From Omphalotus guepiniiformis (Eukaryota; Basidiomycota; Agaricomycetes; Agaricales; Omphalotaceae): a stretch of DNA of 64,000 nucleotides. The notes under the pieces were generated by a model, which was given only the letters and a program-made list of their open reading frames with translations, ran no database searches and had not been told where the DNA came from. The translations under genes and the position numbers were made by a program. Shown here piece after piece: positions 22,158 through 34,514 of this stretch. The stretch lies in assembly GCA_028554645.1 (NCBI GenBank), contig JAQOOI010000079.1, positions 1,736,001 to 1,800,000 of the forward strand, given 5' to 3'. The first letter of the stretch is position 1, and every line of letters begins with the position of its first letter.

Positions 22158-23199
22158 ATGCTGTCCTTTGTGGAACAACTCATCAAGCTCTTCATGTCGC
22201 AAATCTTTGAAACTCCCAAACAATACAAGGCCTACGACATGTACAGAACTTTTGGCGCCACCAAGTCTCTACATGTTCCAACATTCCAACGTGCAGGGGA
22301 CGAACAGCTGTTGATTGAAGATTCCTCGAGTGGATTATTTGTTAGATGGAATTGGGTTGAATGCTCTCCAGTCGTATGGTGTGTTCGAGTTAGCGGGCTT
22401 TCTGGCAAACAATAGGGCTGAAATTACGGTTTCACGGTTTTCTAGGTATGCACGCGTCAACACAGGGATGTCGCCACCACTTGAATTTCCAATCTGAAGG
22501 AAGAGTTGATTGTTCGGGGATTACATTTGTTGGCTGGTTTGAATGCGTCATCTTTCGACCGTACGGTATGCGAGTCAGTGGGCTTGCAAAAATATCGCTG
22601 AACTTACGGTTTGCAGATCATCACATGAATGTCTCCAACGATTCTTTTGCTAGCTGGGATGAATGCGACCGTACGGTATGTTTCGAGTTAGTAGGCTTTT
22701 GCAAAAGATATGGCTGAACTCACGGGTTTCAGTGTACGCACGACTCAGCGCATGGTTGGTTTGGACCACTGCTGTTTATAACGTGAAGGAAGAGTTGGTC
22801 CTCGAGTGGGACGTTTGTGAGCTTGGGTTGAATGCGACTTTTTTCGACAGTACGGTATGCGAGTCAGTAGGCTTTTGCAAAGATATTGCTGAACTCACGG
22901 TTTTTACAGTACGCACGACTCATCACATGGATATCTTGAATTCTATGCATCTTCTACTCTTCTTTGAGCGCGCTCGCTAGACGGTGGATCAGAGGTCACA
23001 CCACACCATGTTTATGGGCTTATACATGCATTTCGAAGATGTTCGATCTTTTCATCTCTCACTCGCCTCAAATGCGATACGTTATCAGTCCCCCTTCTCT
23101 GCATTTATTGAGGCGGATCATCTCTGTCGCAACGTTCATACTACAAATTCTTCGCTGATGCTCCGGTTATCACCCCGAACGGCTGTTGTTGCTCGATGA
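22158..23199 (+). pseudogene. Decayed coding region of unknown family with internal repeats
   Basis: A start-like ATG at 22158 opens MLSFVEQLIKLFMSQIFETP and the following QYKAYDMYRTFGATKSLHVP, which reads like genuine protein, but I do not recognise the family. Downstream, similar phrases recur in shifting frames (LNALQSYGVFELAGFL, then MRVSGLAKISLNL, then TVCESVGFCKDIAELTV) with stops between them. Either the region is a decayed gene built of repeats, or the repeats are introns of a live gene. The intron-like units are listed separately. Confidence 0.35.
22376..22917 (+). repeat. Four degenerate intron-like repeat units
   Basis: Units begin near 22376, 22564, 22676 and 22855. Each starts GTATG, carries CGAGT(C/T)AGT(A/G)GGCTT, then GCTGAA(C/A)TTACGG or CTGAACTCACGG (branch-site-like), and ends in TTTGCAG, TTTCAG, TTTTACAG or TTCTAG. 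Units are about 51-72 nt, the size of local introns, and three are followed by ACGCACGACTC- or CATCACATG-like sequence. Spacing is irregular (about 190, 110 and 180 nt). Confidence 0.6.
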
Positions 23200-23971
23200 T
23201 TAATTCCCCCAGCTATACGATTATCAACTCAGTCTCCCTTGCCGTACCGGTCGAAAACTCGGAAGGAATTATTGTCACCCTTGATGTCGATGGTGTTTAC
23301 TGCGGTTGCTATTACCATCTCTCCATCGTTTGAATTATCAGCACAGTATCGCTCGACACCGTGAGCACACGCAAGATTCCCCTGGGAAGCACCGCCTTGG
23401 ACGTTGGGAAAGAGAGGGAAAAGGACCTTGAGAGGACTGCTTCGCAGTGCCTCGGTATGACACCTCCAGAGTGATACTGTCGTGCTCGATGTTAAGCTGT
23501 GCTTCGTGTCAGTCACCGGCATCAGTGCCTCTGGGGACGCACTTGCGGCCCATTTACTTGTACACGTACAGGCATGAAGCCACCAGATTCCCAGGAGTAT
23601 TGAATCTGATGCTGATTTGATGGTGCGACTCTGGATGAAAATGCCTAGGGTTTTGCAGATCCTAGCTTTCTCGTCGGCTGGATTATCCCTTCATCTAAGC
23701 TGCGTGGCGTTCATCGTCGGAATGTGTTGCTCTTTCTGGCGCCGGGAATACTTGCGATATCATTTGGCTTATTTTAACCAGTTTCTTTTCGTGAGACATT
23801 GGATTCGATCTTTGATCATCATCTTTGATTGGGTCAGTACGAGGCATTCTTCTTGCTCATTTTTAGTAGCGACCCCATCAATGCACTGGTATCTTAACAT
23901 TCTATGATGATGTTCAGCTGCGAGAGTATCTTCCAACATCCCCCCATTCCTCTCCCATTCTGTTTCTCAGA
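23200..23971. other. Intergenic, no gene recognised
   Basis: About 770 nt before the membrane-protein gene. Short open frames exist on both strands but none has recognisable motifs. It may include more of the decayed region to its left. Confidence 0.4.
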
Positions 23972-26900
23972 ATGTTGGACCTCCCTCTGTCGCTTCAGCT
24001 ACTCATTCTAACATTCCTGTTCCCAGAACTTCCTCAGGTCAAAGCAGTGACTATCACTAATATAACAGTTGACGACAATGATTACTCTGCAATTTCGTAC
24101 TCACCGGGATGGACTAATTCTAATTCAAGTAATTCTCTCGATTATGGGGGTTACCACCACTTGAGCGATCAAGAATCTGCCTTTGCAGAGTTCCATTTTA
24201 CAGGTGAGCATGCGGTCTGACACTATGAATGCGTGTCCATCTGAGACTGATGATTTCCCCATTTCTGGTGCAACTTTCAGGTGTCGGAGTGTTCTTCCTT
24301 TCCCCACTCTGGCCATACTCTGTGAAAGCACTATTAACACTCGACGAACAAACGCCTCCCGTTCTAGTGGACCTACAGGACTATTCGAGGCCGGTTAGTC
24401 CTGACGGAGGTTCGGAGACAGTTGCGTCGGAAGTTGTTTGGGGGAGGCAGAACTTGACCGCTGGGAATCACAGTCTGCTTGTGCAGTTTGCTCAGGGGCA
24501 AGGACAATATGTGGTTCTTGACGCTCTGATGTGAGGTCTCTTGGTTCTTCCCGCTGCAGAACGCACTGATTTTTCTTCTAGGTACACATCAATCGAGTCT
24601 AACTCTTCAACGCAAACCACTCCCTTTCCTCTTGGTTCTTCTGCCTTGCCGACTCCTAGCCAATCTTTCGCTCCTAGCCAAGCCCAAACTTCATCATCGC
24701 CTAGCCAAACATCGTCCTCTGTATCTGGTATTGTTGGGGGTGTGATTGGAGGCGTACTGTCGCTTGTTGGTATTGGGCTGGTATTTCTCTACGTCCGCTA
24801 CCGACGACCTATAATGGCTCGTTTTCCGCGTCTATTTGGAATAAACAGAGAGGACGAAGAGTCGGGTCATCCTGACCGAAATATTCTCCTTGCTACACCG
24901 AGCGCGATATCCCACGTTTCATCAAACAGCCTTGGCCATCAGACAGGTTCTCAGGGGATCTTACGCCAACCGAGTCAAATTTCTCATCACTATACACCCC
25001 CCTCTGCCGCCACACTTTCGACACCCTTGCTACTATTACGGCCTGTCCCGACTCCTCGTGTGACTCACAAGGAGTTACCTGACGTCCCTCCAGAACCTGT
25101 ACCCAAATCTCCTCATCTAAGGCCCTCCAAGTCGATCTTCCGGACGCTCGCTAGGGCTCCCCCAGTTGTACCTGTGAACACTGAACCTAAAAGTTCACAG
25201 TCTGGCGGGTCTTCATCCGCTACTTCTTCCTTCTTTCCGTCGCCCATCCATGAAGAGGATAAAATTCTGTTGAAGAAGATGCCAACAGGCAAGTCTGATG
25301 TCTCCGGGGAAAGGGATGAGGGCCGGAAGAAGAAAGCTGCAGGTTTAGGGTTACAGCTTTTCGCCAACGAATCGGACGCAGAAGAGTCTGATAACTACCC
25401 GCTGTTCTCATCGAACTATACAATGAGTCAGATGGGGTCTCGTAAGATTTCCTTATCTGCTGTTAGTCCAAAAACGCCTCGTATTCAGACAGCTGTGCCT
25501 ACAAGGTCATCCATGGCTGGCTCGCCATTGACTCCGTCTTCGGTCTCTTCGCTGAGTGCTCCTACTCGGAAGAAGGGAACAGTACCGCCTGCTTTGGACA
25601 TCATTCCAGAAGCCTCCAGTTCCAGGACGAGTTTTTTTAATAGCGCAGATAGCTTGAGGTCTAGTTCGAGGACGAAACGTCGTTCAGGAGGAGCAATACG
25701 CGTTGAAAAAGAGAAGATGAAGAGGAGGCATCATAGATCAATTGGTTCGCCCCAAGGACCTCGGACTCGCATCTCACAGAGGACCCCTTCGCCTTCCGTA
25801 GTGGTAACTCCAAGCACACGGACACCGGTACTTTCTCAAGTCAACACTCCTACAACGCCGAAGACCCCTCGTAGACGCCGTCCTCTGCCACCCAGTCCAC
25901 AAGGTCCACGAAGACCATCGCTTTCTCGGGGACCACATATTCTAGTACCACTTAATGCAATACGTCGCAGCGGTGCTCCCGTCCCAGCAACTTCGCCTGA
26001 GATACTCGCAGTGCTCCGAGCTCATTCGTCGTCGAATAGTAATGACAATGTGGACCAACGAGGAGAATCTGAGTCTGAATCAGATATGATCCACCCTCGC
26101 AGCCCTAGTTCTCTATCATTGATCCCGATGTTTCCCTCACCACCACCTCTTCCATCGCCTCACAAGACACAAGAGCCCGAATTAATCCCGATGTTTCCCT
26201 CACCTCTTCCATCGCCTCACAAGACACAAGAGCCTGAGAAAGACCCATCTTCACTGAAAGTGCCTTCTATAGGCTTGCGCCCTCGTAGTGGTCAGCCAGA
26301 ATATGTACGAAGTCTTCCGCCGGTGTCTTCGGCAGCAGATGCTTTGAGCCCAAGCGCATCCTCGTATAATTCACCAGATGGTCTTCCTATAGCACCACAC
26401 TCAGCTCCATTGTATACACCGGGAACTGCCTCACCCCGCTCTCCTCGACGTCTACCTCCCCTTCCTGTGCGCAACGTCCGAACTCCAAAGTCGGCACCTT
26501 TGGCTCCCCAAAAGGATCCTCTTCAGAGCGATTCTGCTGCAGCACAATATGCCGTTGTTCCCTCTGATTTGAATGTGGAGCCCCCTCCTTATTCAGGTCT
26601 TGCCTTTGCTGAGACATCCTTCGCTACCAAGTCAACCTCGCGACCCACACCTTCACCCCCTGCGGACAAAAGAGTGTTTGAGGCTTCTTCTCGACGGCCG
26701 CTACCACGCAGCGTACCTATAACACCCACTGAATTATCTTGGACTTCGAATTCGACAAAGCAGATGTTGGCTTCCATGATACCCAATGAGGGTTCAGTGG
26801 ACAGTACTGCTGCTAACTTGTTAATGGATCTGCTCAACGATACTGCGTCAATTGCATCATATTCTAGCACAGCGATGGGTCCGTCTCTTCGTCGGGTAAC

Positions 26901-27225
26901 TTCGTCGGGCTCTTCTGTTATACCGAACGAAACACCGAAGAACGATCGCGGAACTACAAAACCACCACTTTCTATTGCATCTACTACTCCAGCGAGCACA
27001 TTGCCATTAAGAATATCAGGTAAACAGGATCGTGTATCAAAGCCACTACCATCGCCCAGTCCTTCTTTAAGTATTCCACCTCTGCCTTCGGCTCCTCCTC
27101 CTCCCGTTCCCATACTCCCTCCGCGACAGCGGCGGAGAGGAAAAGTCTGGGACGCAAATGGTGTCAATATCCGCACCAAATCCTCAGCACCATCCATCTC
27201 TTCGTCTTCTTCGCACACTGGATAG
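23972..27225 (+). CDS. Secreted-domain single-pass membrane protein, Ser/Pro-rich cytosolic tail
   Basis: Three exons: 23972-24203, 24281-24530 and 24582-27225, all with GT-AG sites (the last join makes ATG-TAC, M-Y). The N-terminal MLDLPLSLQLLILTFLFPEL is a signal peptide. A beta-rich ectodomain of about 190 residues follows (VTITNITVDDNDYSAISYSP, then LTAGNHSLLVQFAQGQGQYV), a layout common in Agaricomycete orphan membrane proteins. Next come a Ser/Thr/Gln stalk, one transmembrane helix (GIVGGVIGGVLSLVGIGLVF) and YVRYRRP as stop-transfer. The cytosolic tail, about 780 residues, is disordered with many SPxP/TPxx and KTPRRRRPLPPSP motifs suited to SH3 binding and phosphorylation. A roughly 20-residue unit with IPMFPSP and SPHKTQEPE occurs twice in tandem near 26120-26238. 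Likely a cell-surface sensor or scaffold; function unknown. Confidence 0.8.
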
Positions 27226-27422
27226 GTTACGAAATTTGAACGACTAGTCTCATCATTATATTTAACTATTCATGACATAAAATATCACTCATTTGGACAA
27301 ACCCTAACCCCTCATTTCTCATTTCTATGTCTCGTACATATCTTATTTGGCATTTGTCTGGACATTATGAAGTAGACAACATAGTAGTTAATTTAATCCC
27401 CCCCCCTCTCCCTCGCTCGGGT

Positions 27423-30400
27423 TCAGAGCAGAACCGCGATGATTTTTTGCATTATCGTGTTTGGTGGAACAACAGGCAATTCGGTATCTTTGATTGAAGG
27501 AATCCCCTGCGTCAGAGTGTCAGTAAAGTTATAAGAACAAGCGCGAAGCTAAGCCATTGTTGTGTAGATACAGTACTCACCGTAGTAAAGTCCATCTCCA
27601 ATGGTGATTTAATCTTTGTGCGCTTAATGACTTTATAGCCGACGAACAGAACGATAAAGATGGGGATGTTGATATCTGAAAGTAAAACCCGGATTAGAGA
27701 GCAGATGGTGATCCCTGGTAACAAAACACGAACATGCTACGACAAAGTTTGAAGAGTTCCAGTTGAAGAACACAGCGTAACCATTGATGAAGATGAATAT
27801 GATCGTCCAAGTGAGACCCCAAATTGATATAAAAGGCTGAAAGCGGTTGTTATATGCGTTTTCTCGTAAATCAAACCCTTGTGCTTTCATCCCGCGATCT
27901 GCCAAAAAAAAAACAGAAAGGAATATCATCTGAGTATACTGTATAGTGATTTCGGAATCAAGGGTAACATACAAAAGAAGAGGTATGTCGTGTTCATACA
28001 TAACCACCCGAAGAATGATCCCAGAGCAACTAAAGACGTTAACCAGCTGAGTACAGACCATATCAATAAATTCCTTCTGTGTCATAGAAATAGCATGGAT
28101 GAAGACTTACCTGAACACCTTTTCCGCCCCGCTATTCACATTCAAAAACGCGAGTAGAGACAGTGCAGCCTACAAGAATGCAAATCAGCGGCTCCACACC
28201 ATCATTATAAGCTACACAGTTGAACATCTATACATACCGTAGCGCCAACCGCGAAGACCGGAAGACCATTCCGCGTACAATAACTCAGTATACCCGGTGC
28301 TTGCTTGCGCAGTGAGAGACCATAAAGAATTCGAGAAGCAAGGTATACAGCAGTATTTGAACTTGAAAACGCGCTGCTGAAAACAGCACCGTTGACGATA
28401 TGTGGAAGGACTGACGATGAGATACATGTATGTATGAGTCACTAAAATTCGGAGAGAAATGTCATGAAGATATTACCTTTGATCCCCGCGCGTTCAATTG
28501 CGATGACGAAGGGGGATTGTGCCGCGGTGCCCGAAGCTATATGCATAAGATTAAGGACATCATCGGTCAGATCATTAACAATGGGGTATATGTATATCTC
28601 GGGACGTACAGTTCAATAACTGATCATCGTCGTATGCTACAAGCATCCCAATCATCAAGATACCCAGGATCTACGGATCTTTGTAAGAAGGCATCCATCC
28701 GCTATGATGAACGAAACCTTGACGCCGAAATTAACACTCACATAAAAAAAGAATAAACGCCAAAAGACCCTTCCGACAGCTTTCTTGACGTTCCGCCGCG
28801 GACTTTCGGTTTCTGCAGAAGCTCTAAAAAATGAGTTTAGTATGTGCAGGATCTGCTTGGTGATGTTGGGGAAGAAGAGGACGTACACTGCTACAAGTTC
28901 CATCCCGTTCAAAGAAAACGCCGCTTGAACAATCGTAGAGACGATCGCCAAAAATCGATCCGTGTTAATATTACCGACGAGACCTGCGCGATTAATAGCA
29001 CCAGGATTTTTCCAGTACTAAGAGAATCAAGGTAAGTATAGATATCAGATAACAGACAAGAAAGATCAAGTCAAAGAGGTCTTGACTTGATACATACACG
29101 GAAACCAATCCTGTCTCCCTGTGGACCACCGCCGAGGTCGATGATCAAGCCCACGAGTAAGAGCCCGATAATCAAACATACTGCGGATATCAAGACATTG
29201 AGCGCGCGTATCCACGTATGACGAAATTATACTCACTTTTGACCAAGGCGAAGAAGATCTCCGCTGTGGAGATAAGTTGAGCGTTAGGGGCGATTGCACG
29301 ATTCATGCCGTATGAAGCTATATGAAGGACTTACATTCACCAAACCACCTGAGAAGAATCAACCAACCACCGTTGAGCATATAATAAATTCACATCAGAA
29401 GCCGAGTGCTGAAGCGCTGACCATCCCATACCTGATGCCAAAGAAATTGACTGCACACACAGCGACAAAGATAACCTAAAATAAAAATACATAAATTTTT
29501 TTTTCATATTAGATCAATCACGAAAGCATCACGGAAACATCACGTAGAAAAACATACCGCCGTGTATATCGGAACATGACTCGTCTAACCATGCAACTGA
29601 GGTGAGACCAGTGAAAAAAACAGGAAGAGGGAAAAACTCGTATCAGTGTCCCAGAAACTCAATAGAATGACTGCTGCGCTGATTTCTGCCGGAGCAGCTA
29701 TGCTGTATCAAACGAAGCAAGTGTAATCAGGTCTAATCCTTTTCAGAGTTGGAAGACGCCCATACGCGTATGTATAGTAATATATCTGTATGTCATACCC
29801 TTATCATTAGTACCTCGGGACGGGCATGGATAGGGAACCGTGGAACACTGTAACTCACCCATCCAGATGCGAAACCTAACGCCGGGTCAACCCAACGACT
29901 GGCTGCAACGCGACCTAAGCCTCATGGCGAGGGGAAGGCAGTGAGATAGAAACAACTTACCGAAGTAGGGAAATGACCCAGATATTGGCGCAAAAGTTGT
30001 CATTTCTGCGACCGAACATAATGTGCTAGAACAAGGAAAATTTGAATGGGAACGAGAGAAAGAAAAGAAAATCGTGACGGGCTCCTTACCAGTACACCAC
30101 GCTGCATACTAAAGCATAAGCAATCAAAGCTCCGAGAGGTCCAGCTACACGCAGTGCACTTCCTGAGCCGAGAAAAAGACCTGTACCGATGCATCCAGCA
30201 ATCTAGGTTGGGTTCGACCAGTCGGCCACTCGCAATATTAAGCATCATCAAAAAGGGGGCTTACCGCAATCCTGTCATGAACGAACGTTAGTTTTAGGCA
30301 AAATTTCGTGAATTTATAAAGGATTAGGAAAACACATACATTTGAATATGTCGCGCCTGCAGAACGCGTCGTAGTTTGCCTTCATCGTGATGCCAAGAGT

Positions 30401-30485
30401 CGACTGTATCCTCCCGCAAAGCAGGCGCATCTAAGCCTTTGTCACTGGAAACTTTTTCCTCTGACTCCAAGGAAGGATAGTTCAT
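27423..30485 (-). CDS. Amino-acid permease, YAT type (APC superfamily)
   Basis: A plasma-membrane amino-acid/H+ symporter. The start at 30485 gives MNYPSLESEEKVSSDKGLDA, then KLRRVLQARHIQM, the usual cytosolic entry to helix 1. The small exons that follow give GTGLFLGSGSALRVAGPLG-type sequence (TGLFLGSGSALRVAGPLGAL), ALGFASGW, AAPAEISAAVILLSFWDTD, GGGPQGDRIGFR, AFSLNGMELVAV, AETESPRRNVKKAVGRVFWR and AVFSSAFSSSNTAVYLASRI. GMKAQGFDLRENAYNNRFQP and INIPIFIVLFVGYKVIKRTK follow, all YAT-family landmarks. The end is IMQKIIAVLL and a stop at 27423-27425. More than ten very short exons; no damage noticed, though not every junction was checked. Substrate preference is unknown. Confidence 0.85.
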
Positions 30486-32173
30486 GGTGGGGAAGAGATA
30501 GGAAGAGATACGCAGATAGACTATGCAATAGCGGCTAGCACCACAAGAGCACTCGTGCCGAGGATCTTATAGTAAGTTATAGAAATACCCATGCGGATAT
30601 ACATCGTCAAGTAAACTGATCCCTGACTCTGACCGCGCTTGCTCTGGTAAAGCATCAGTAGGGCAAATACATGTTGAGATGTATCAGTTTGAGTAACCGC
30701 TCGAGGGTATTTTTGAGTGCGAAAGTAAATCAAGAACGCGGCCTTGGTGGAAGAAGTGTAAGGTCAATGAGCGCTCAGTTTTGTCCAAGTTTAGGTCAGG
30801 GGCTATTAGCGCGGGCGGCCATTCGGACCGGAGCGCCGGTATGATATGTAGTTCATCCGCGAAAAACAAGTTTGGCCGGCTATGAGTTTCAAGGCACCGT
30901 AGCTGGCACTGTATTCCACTCCCTGCCGTTCGTGCATCTAATTAATCAATCCTCCTTCCTTCTCATCTATCCACAGACTACCGTGAATACCGGTACATAT
31001 CATATGTTCACCTCTTGGCCTTTTTCATATATGCTTCTGTTTGATAAAGACGAAGCTCACTGCCATCCTTCATCCACCACCTGAACTCGGCGTCAACTCA
31101 GCGTTACCCGCATGAATATTCTTGCAATGTCGGCGTACTCTCTTCGAGAATGGGATCACTAGACTGTTCAGAAGTCCATCCATTAACCATCGCTCTTGTC
31201 ACCTAAGGAGATGAAGGTCCTCCCATGTTTCGCAACTGGGCGGGAGCTTGGACCAATCAATTCAACCTGTCGCCAACTGTCACGGTTCCACCGCCGTATT
31301 CGGTTCCTTATTGTTGCTGGTAGCAGCGGAATCCGTCTCGCTTCATCGACATCCTCGATCCAAGAGGTCATTCGACAAGACTTGAAACTTCGAAAAGCCG
31401 CAGTCCCAGTCGTTTTCGAAGTGATACAACTCGAGCATCCCTGTTTCTTCCGCTCTTCCGCACTCGCGCTGTTCTCCTAGCCGCCCCAAGCAATTCGAAC
31501 GTTCCGGAAGCTGCTATCAGCCTTGAAAGTATGAAATAGCTTACTTGGGTTCGGGCGCAAGGACATCAGAAGATTGCTGAATGATAGTAGGCGTATGTGG
31601 ACTGCGTTCCTCCACCTTGAGTCCGGTTGCCACTAGCTTCCAATGCCCTGAACACTTTCATACCGTTTCCCTTGCTCCTTTTCTGCTGCCACCCACTTTC
31701 TCCTGAACAAGGACTCACCGTTGTTTATTGTCAGTCGTGATCAATGATGGATTTCTCCTGTTCCCTAGTCCACTAACAAGCCGTCGTCCTCAGTCGCTGT
31801 CTTACCAGCTGAAACAATCTTCCGCATATCGCAATGGCTTGAAGAGGCCAAAGTTTGTTTCATAGTACTGCAAAGCAAGGCAAAGCTTCACATACGGTCA
31901 CATTTGATTCTCACTTGTCCCAGTCCAGGCTGCTATGACTTTGACTACTACGATGCACTCATGATTTATACCATGGTAAATACCAACTACTATATCTATC
32001 TATCATTACGAGGGCTGGCATAGTACCAAAGACTAACCTCGTGTTTCTACTCGTAATCAAAGCAAGTTTGAAAGCAAATTTGATCATTATAAACCATAAA
32101 TCGAATCGTCAACTATCAGGAAGAGAAACATCCTCCGTTCTCTTTACTATATGTAAGCTCGAGCCCAGATTCC
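30486..32173. other. Gene-poor intergenic region
   Basis: About 1.7 kb between two minus-strand transporter genes. It includes the permease promoter on its left and the 3' flank of the MFS exporter on its right. Short open frames (for example 31196-31480 on the plus strand) have no recognisable motifs. No tRNA or repeat was found. Confidence 0.45.
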
Positions 32174-34514
32174 CTACCGGTTCAGGGAACTACGAGCACG
32201 AATGCTTTCTCCCTTGTAGTAAATCCATATAGGGAACGGTATGCCTAGTACAATAGCAAGACCTTTCGAAAAAGAAAAATAGACAGATTCGAATCAGCCA
32301 CGTTATTCTCCTAATGGTGACAGTGAAAGCATAGAAGAGGGGTAAGTACGTACCACCAAGAAGAGAGTTACCGCCGCCCATGCCTAATGCATCAAACATC
32401 TGTTGTCCAAAGAGAGGAAATGCGAATCCGAGCATCGAACGGAAAACCTTGTCGAGCCAGATAAGCCTAAGACTAACGCAAATGGTAAAGTTAGAACTTA
32501 CAGAAGCCGCAGCCAACGCACTAGCGGCGAACTGGAAAGCGTCTACGAGATACAGCTGGATAGGTAAACTGAATAAGGAACACAAGGAATGGTCAGGAGG
32601 TGTCAAATGTATCAGATGAGAGTGATAGAACGCACAACGTTGTCATCATGCCTACAGTAAGTAAAAAGACGTTTCAATTGATCAGATTGAGCAAGATGTT
32701 ATGTGGCACATACCGAATCCGAAGATGCCGGTACCAATGATAGGCATAATCCAATGTATTTTAGCTTGCGCTGACCAGCCATACCAGCTTTGGAAGAACG
32801 AGGAACGAGTATTCAGTGAGGTTCAGAAACAAAGAAAGGAATCAAGAAAAACTCAGAACAATCCAACAGGAACGAACAAAGCCCCGAAGAACAGGGCAGG
32901 AATACGAAACTCAGGCTTGCCAACTCCGCCGTTCTTTTGTGACAACTGTGAAAGAAAAACGTTTCAGCGCGTCTGTTGGAAGTAAAGGAAATCTTGGGGT
33001 GCGGGGGAACACACATGATGGTATATCTGATCTGCAGTTCGAGCTCCGAACGCTGTAGCTAATAAAAACCCGAGACCTAGACCGAGATACGCTAAGCCAG
33101 AGATACCGGTGCTGAAGCCGTACGTTCCTGAGAAGAGAGCTGCAGGATGGCGGATTTAGAGAAGGCAACATAAGCGTCAATCAAAGTACACAGTACGGCA
33201 ACACGTACCAGGGAAGGTGGTGAACATCAGGTAATAGATCCCATACATGCTATAAATTCAGTCAGCTGAATTTCCCTTGTTATAGGCAGGGCTCATTGCC
33301 AAAATGACCGTACTCACAAAGCCATATACAAGCTCAACATGAAGCATATAAAGCTCCTCGTGAGCAAAATCACCGGCCTCGAGAGATTCATCCACAAATA
33401 CTCCCACTTCCCCATACTCGACAACGCTCCATGGAAATGCTTTGCCTTCTCAGGATCTCCCTGCGCCAGCGCTTTCCGAAGTCGGATGATAGGCGCATAT
33501 GTCTCCCGCAGTAACGGCACACCAATCAACAAAGACACCCCGCACAAAGCAGCGATGACTATGAAAACGTATTTTTCACCGATAGTTTCTGCGATAAAAC
33601 CTCCGGCTATTGGACCGACAGCGGGACCGATTAAAGGGCCTAGACTGTACAGTGCCATGGCAGAAGCACGCTCGCGCTCGGAGAATAGGTCGCCTACTGA
33701 TCCTCCTCCGCAGGCTATTGGGGCGCTTCCAGAAAGTCCGGCTAGATTGACGCCAGCCGTGGTTCATGTCAGAAAACAAAGAAAGGACGTCATGATCATT
33801 AACTTTTTAGACTCACCGAGAAATCGGAAGCCGAGTAGAGAGCCGGTGTTAGGTGAGAACGCACAACCCAAGCTGAATCCTAGGGAAAATAAAGTGCCAA
33901 AGTGTAAAACCTGAAGTACAAGTCAATATTTGAAAACAATGCGAACTAAAGTAACGCATATACCCAGGTTCGTCCGTACATCTCTGAAAGAGGTGCGAGA
34001 ATCAGAGGCTAGGAACAAAGAGATCAGAGTGAGATCATATTGTAACGAATATGGACTTACTCCAAGCGCAAAAGATACGAGGAAGATACTCAGGACCAAT
34101 GCGCCTAGTGTCGGGGACGTGATGTTGTACTTTATGGCAATAGATGGGAGCCCAGGAGCCAACATAGAGCTAGCTAACGGAGGAACAAAGGTATAGAGAG
34201 AAACCTGAATCGAGTGAGCGCAATCATGTAAGTCAATAACACCTTGCATTCTGCAACAGACTTTGAACACTTACGATAGCGACACAAGTCCATTTCCTCC
34301 TCGGCGACCAATTCCTAGCATTATCAGGATCATCCTCCCAATCGTCCAACACATTCTCCAAGTCCTCTTCTTTCTTGTCAGCCGGTATCGCGGATTCACC
34401 ATGACCGTCATGTTCGAGCGTATGATGATGAGCAGTGACCGACGAAGTATAAGACCCAGTTGGTGACAGAGGACGAACTTCAGTCTTCTCCGAATGTTTT
34501 TTTGTTTCTGCCAT
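32174..34514 (-). CDS. MFS exporter, DHA1 type (polyamine/drug transporter-like)
   Basis: A plasma-membrane proton antiporter of the DHA1 group. The start at 34514 gives MAETKKHSEKTEVRPLSPTG and an acidic N-terminus with DDPDNARNWSPRRKW, the usual lead-in to helix 1 in TPO-like exporters. Exons then give YTFVPPLASSMLAPGLPSIA, LSIFLVSFALGPLILAPLSE plus MYGR (motif A region), SLGPLIGPAVGPIAGGFIAE (antiporter motif C: GPxxGPxxGG), LLRETYAPIIRLRKA, and QLYLVDAFQFAASALAAASV with FRSMLGFAFPLFGQQMFDAL. The end is KIRARSSLNR-type (SIRARSSLNR) and TAG at 32174-32176. About ten exons, intact. The substrate is not determined. Confidence 0.87.

Noticed and set aside
26589..27218. 209-residue minus-strand open frame
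   Set aside because: It is antisense to the Ser/Pro-rich tail of the membrane protein; its composition mirrors the sense strand and no family motif is present.
33339..33914. 191-residue plus-strand open frame
   Set aside because: It is antisense to the DHA1 transporter exons and one of its introns; the transporter motifs on the minus strand are unambiguous.
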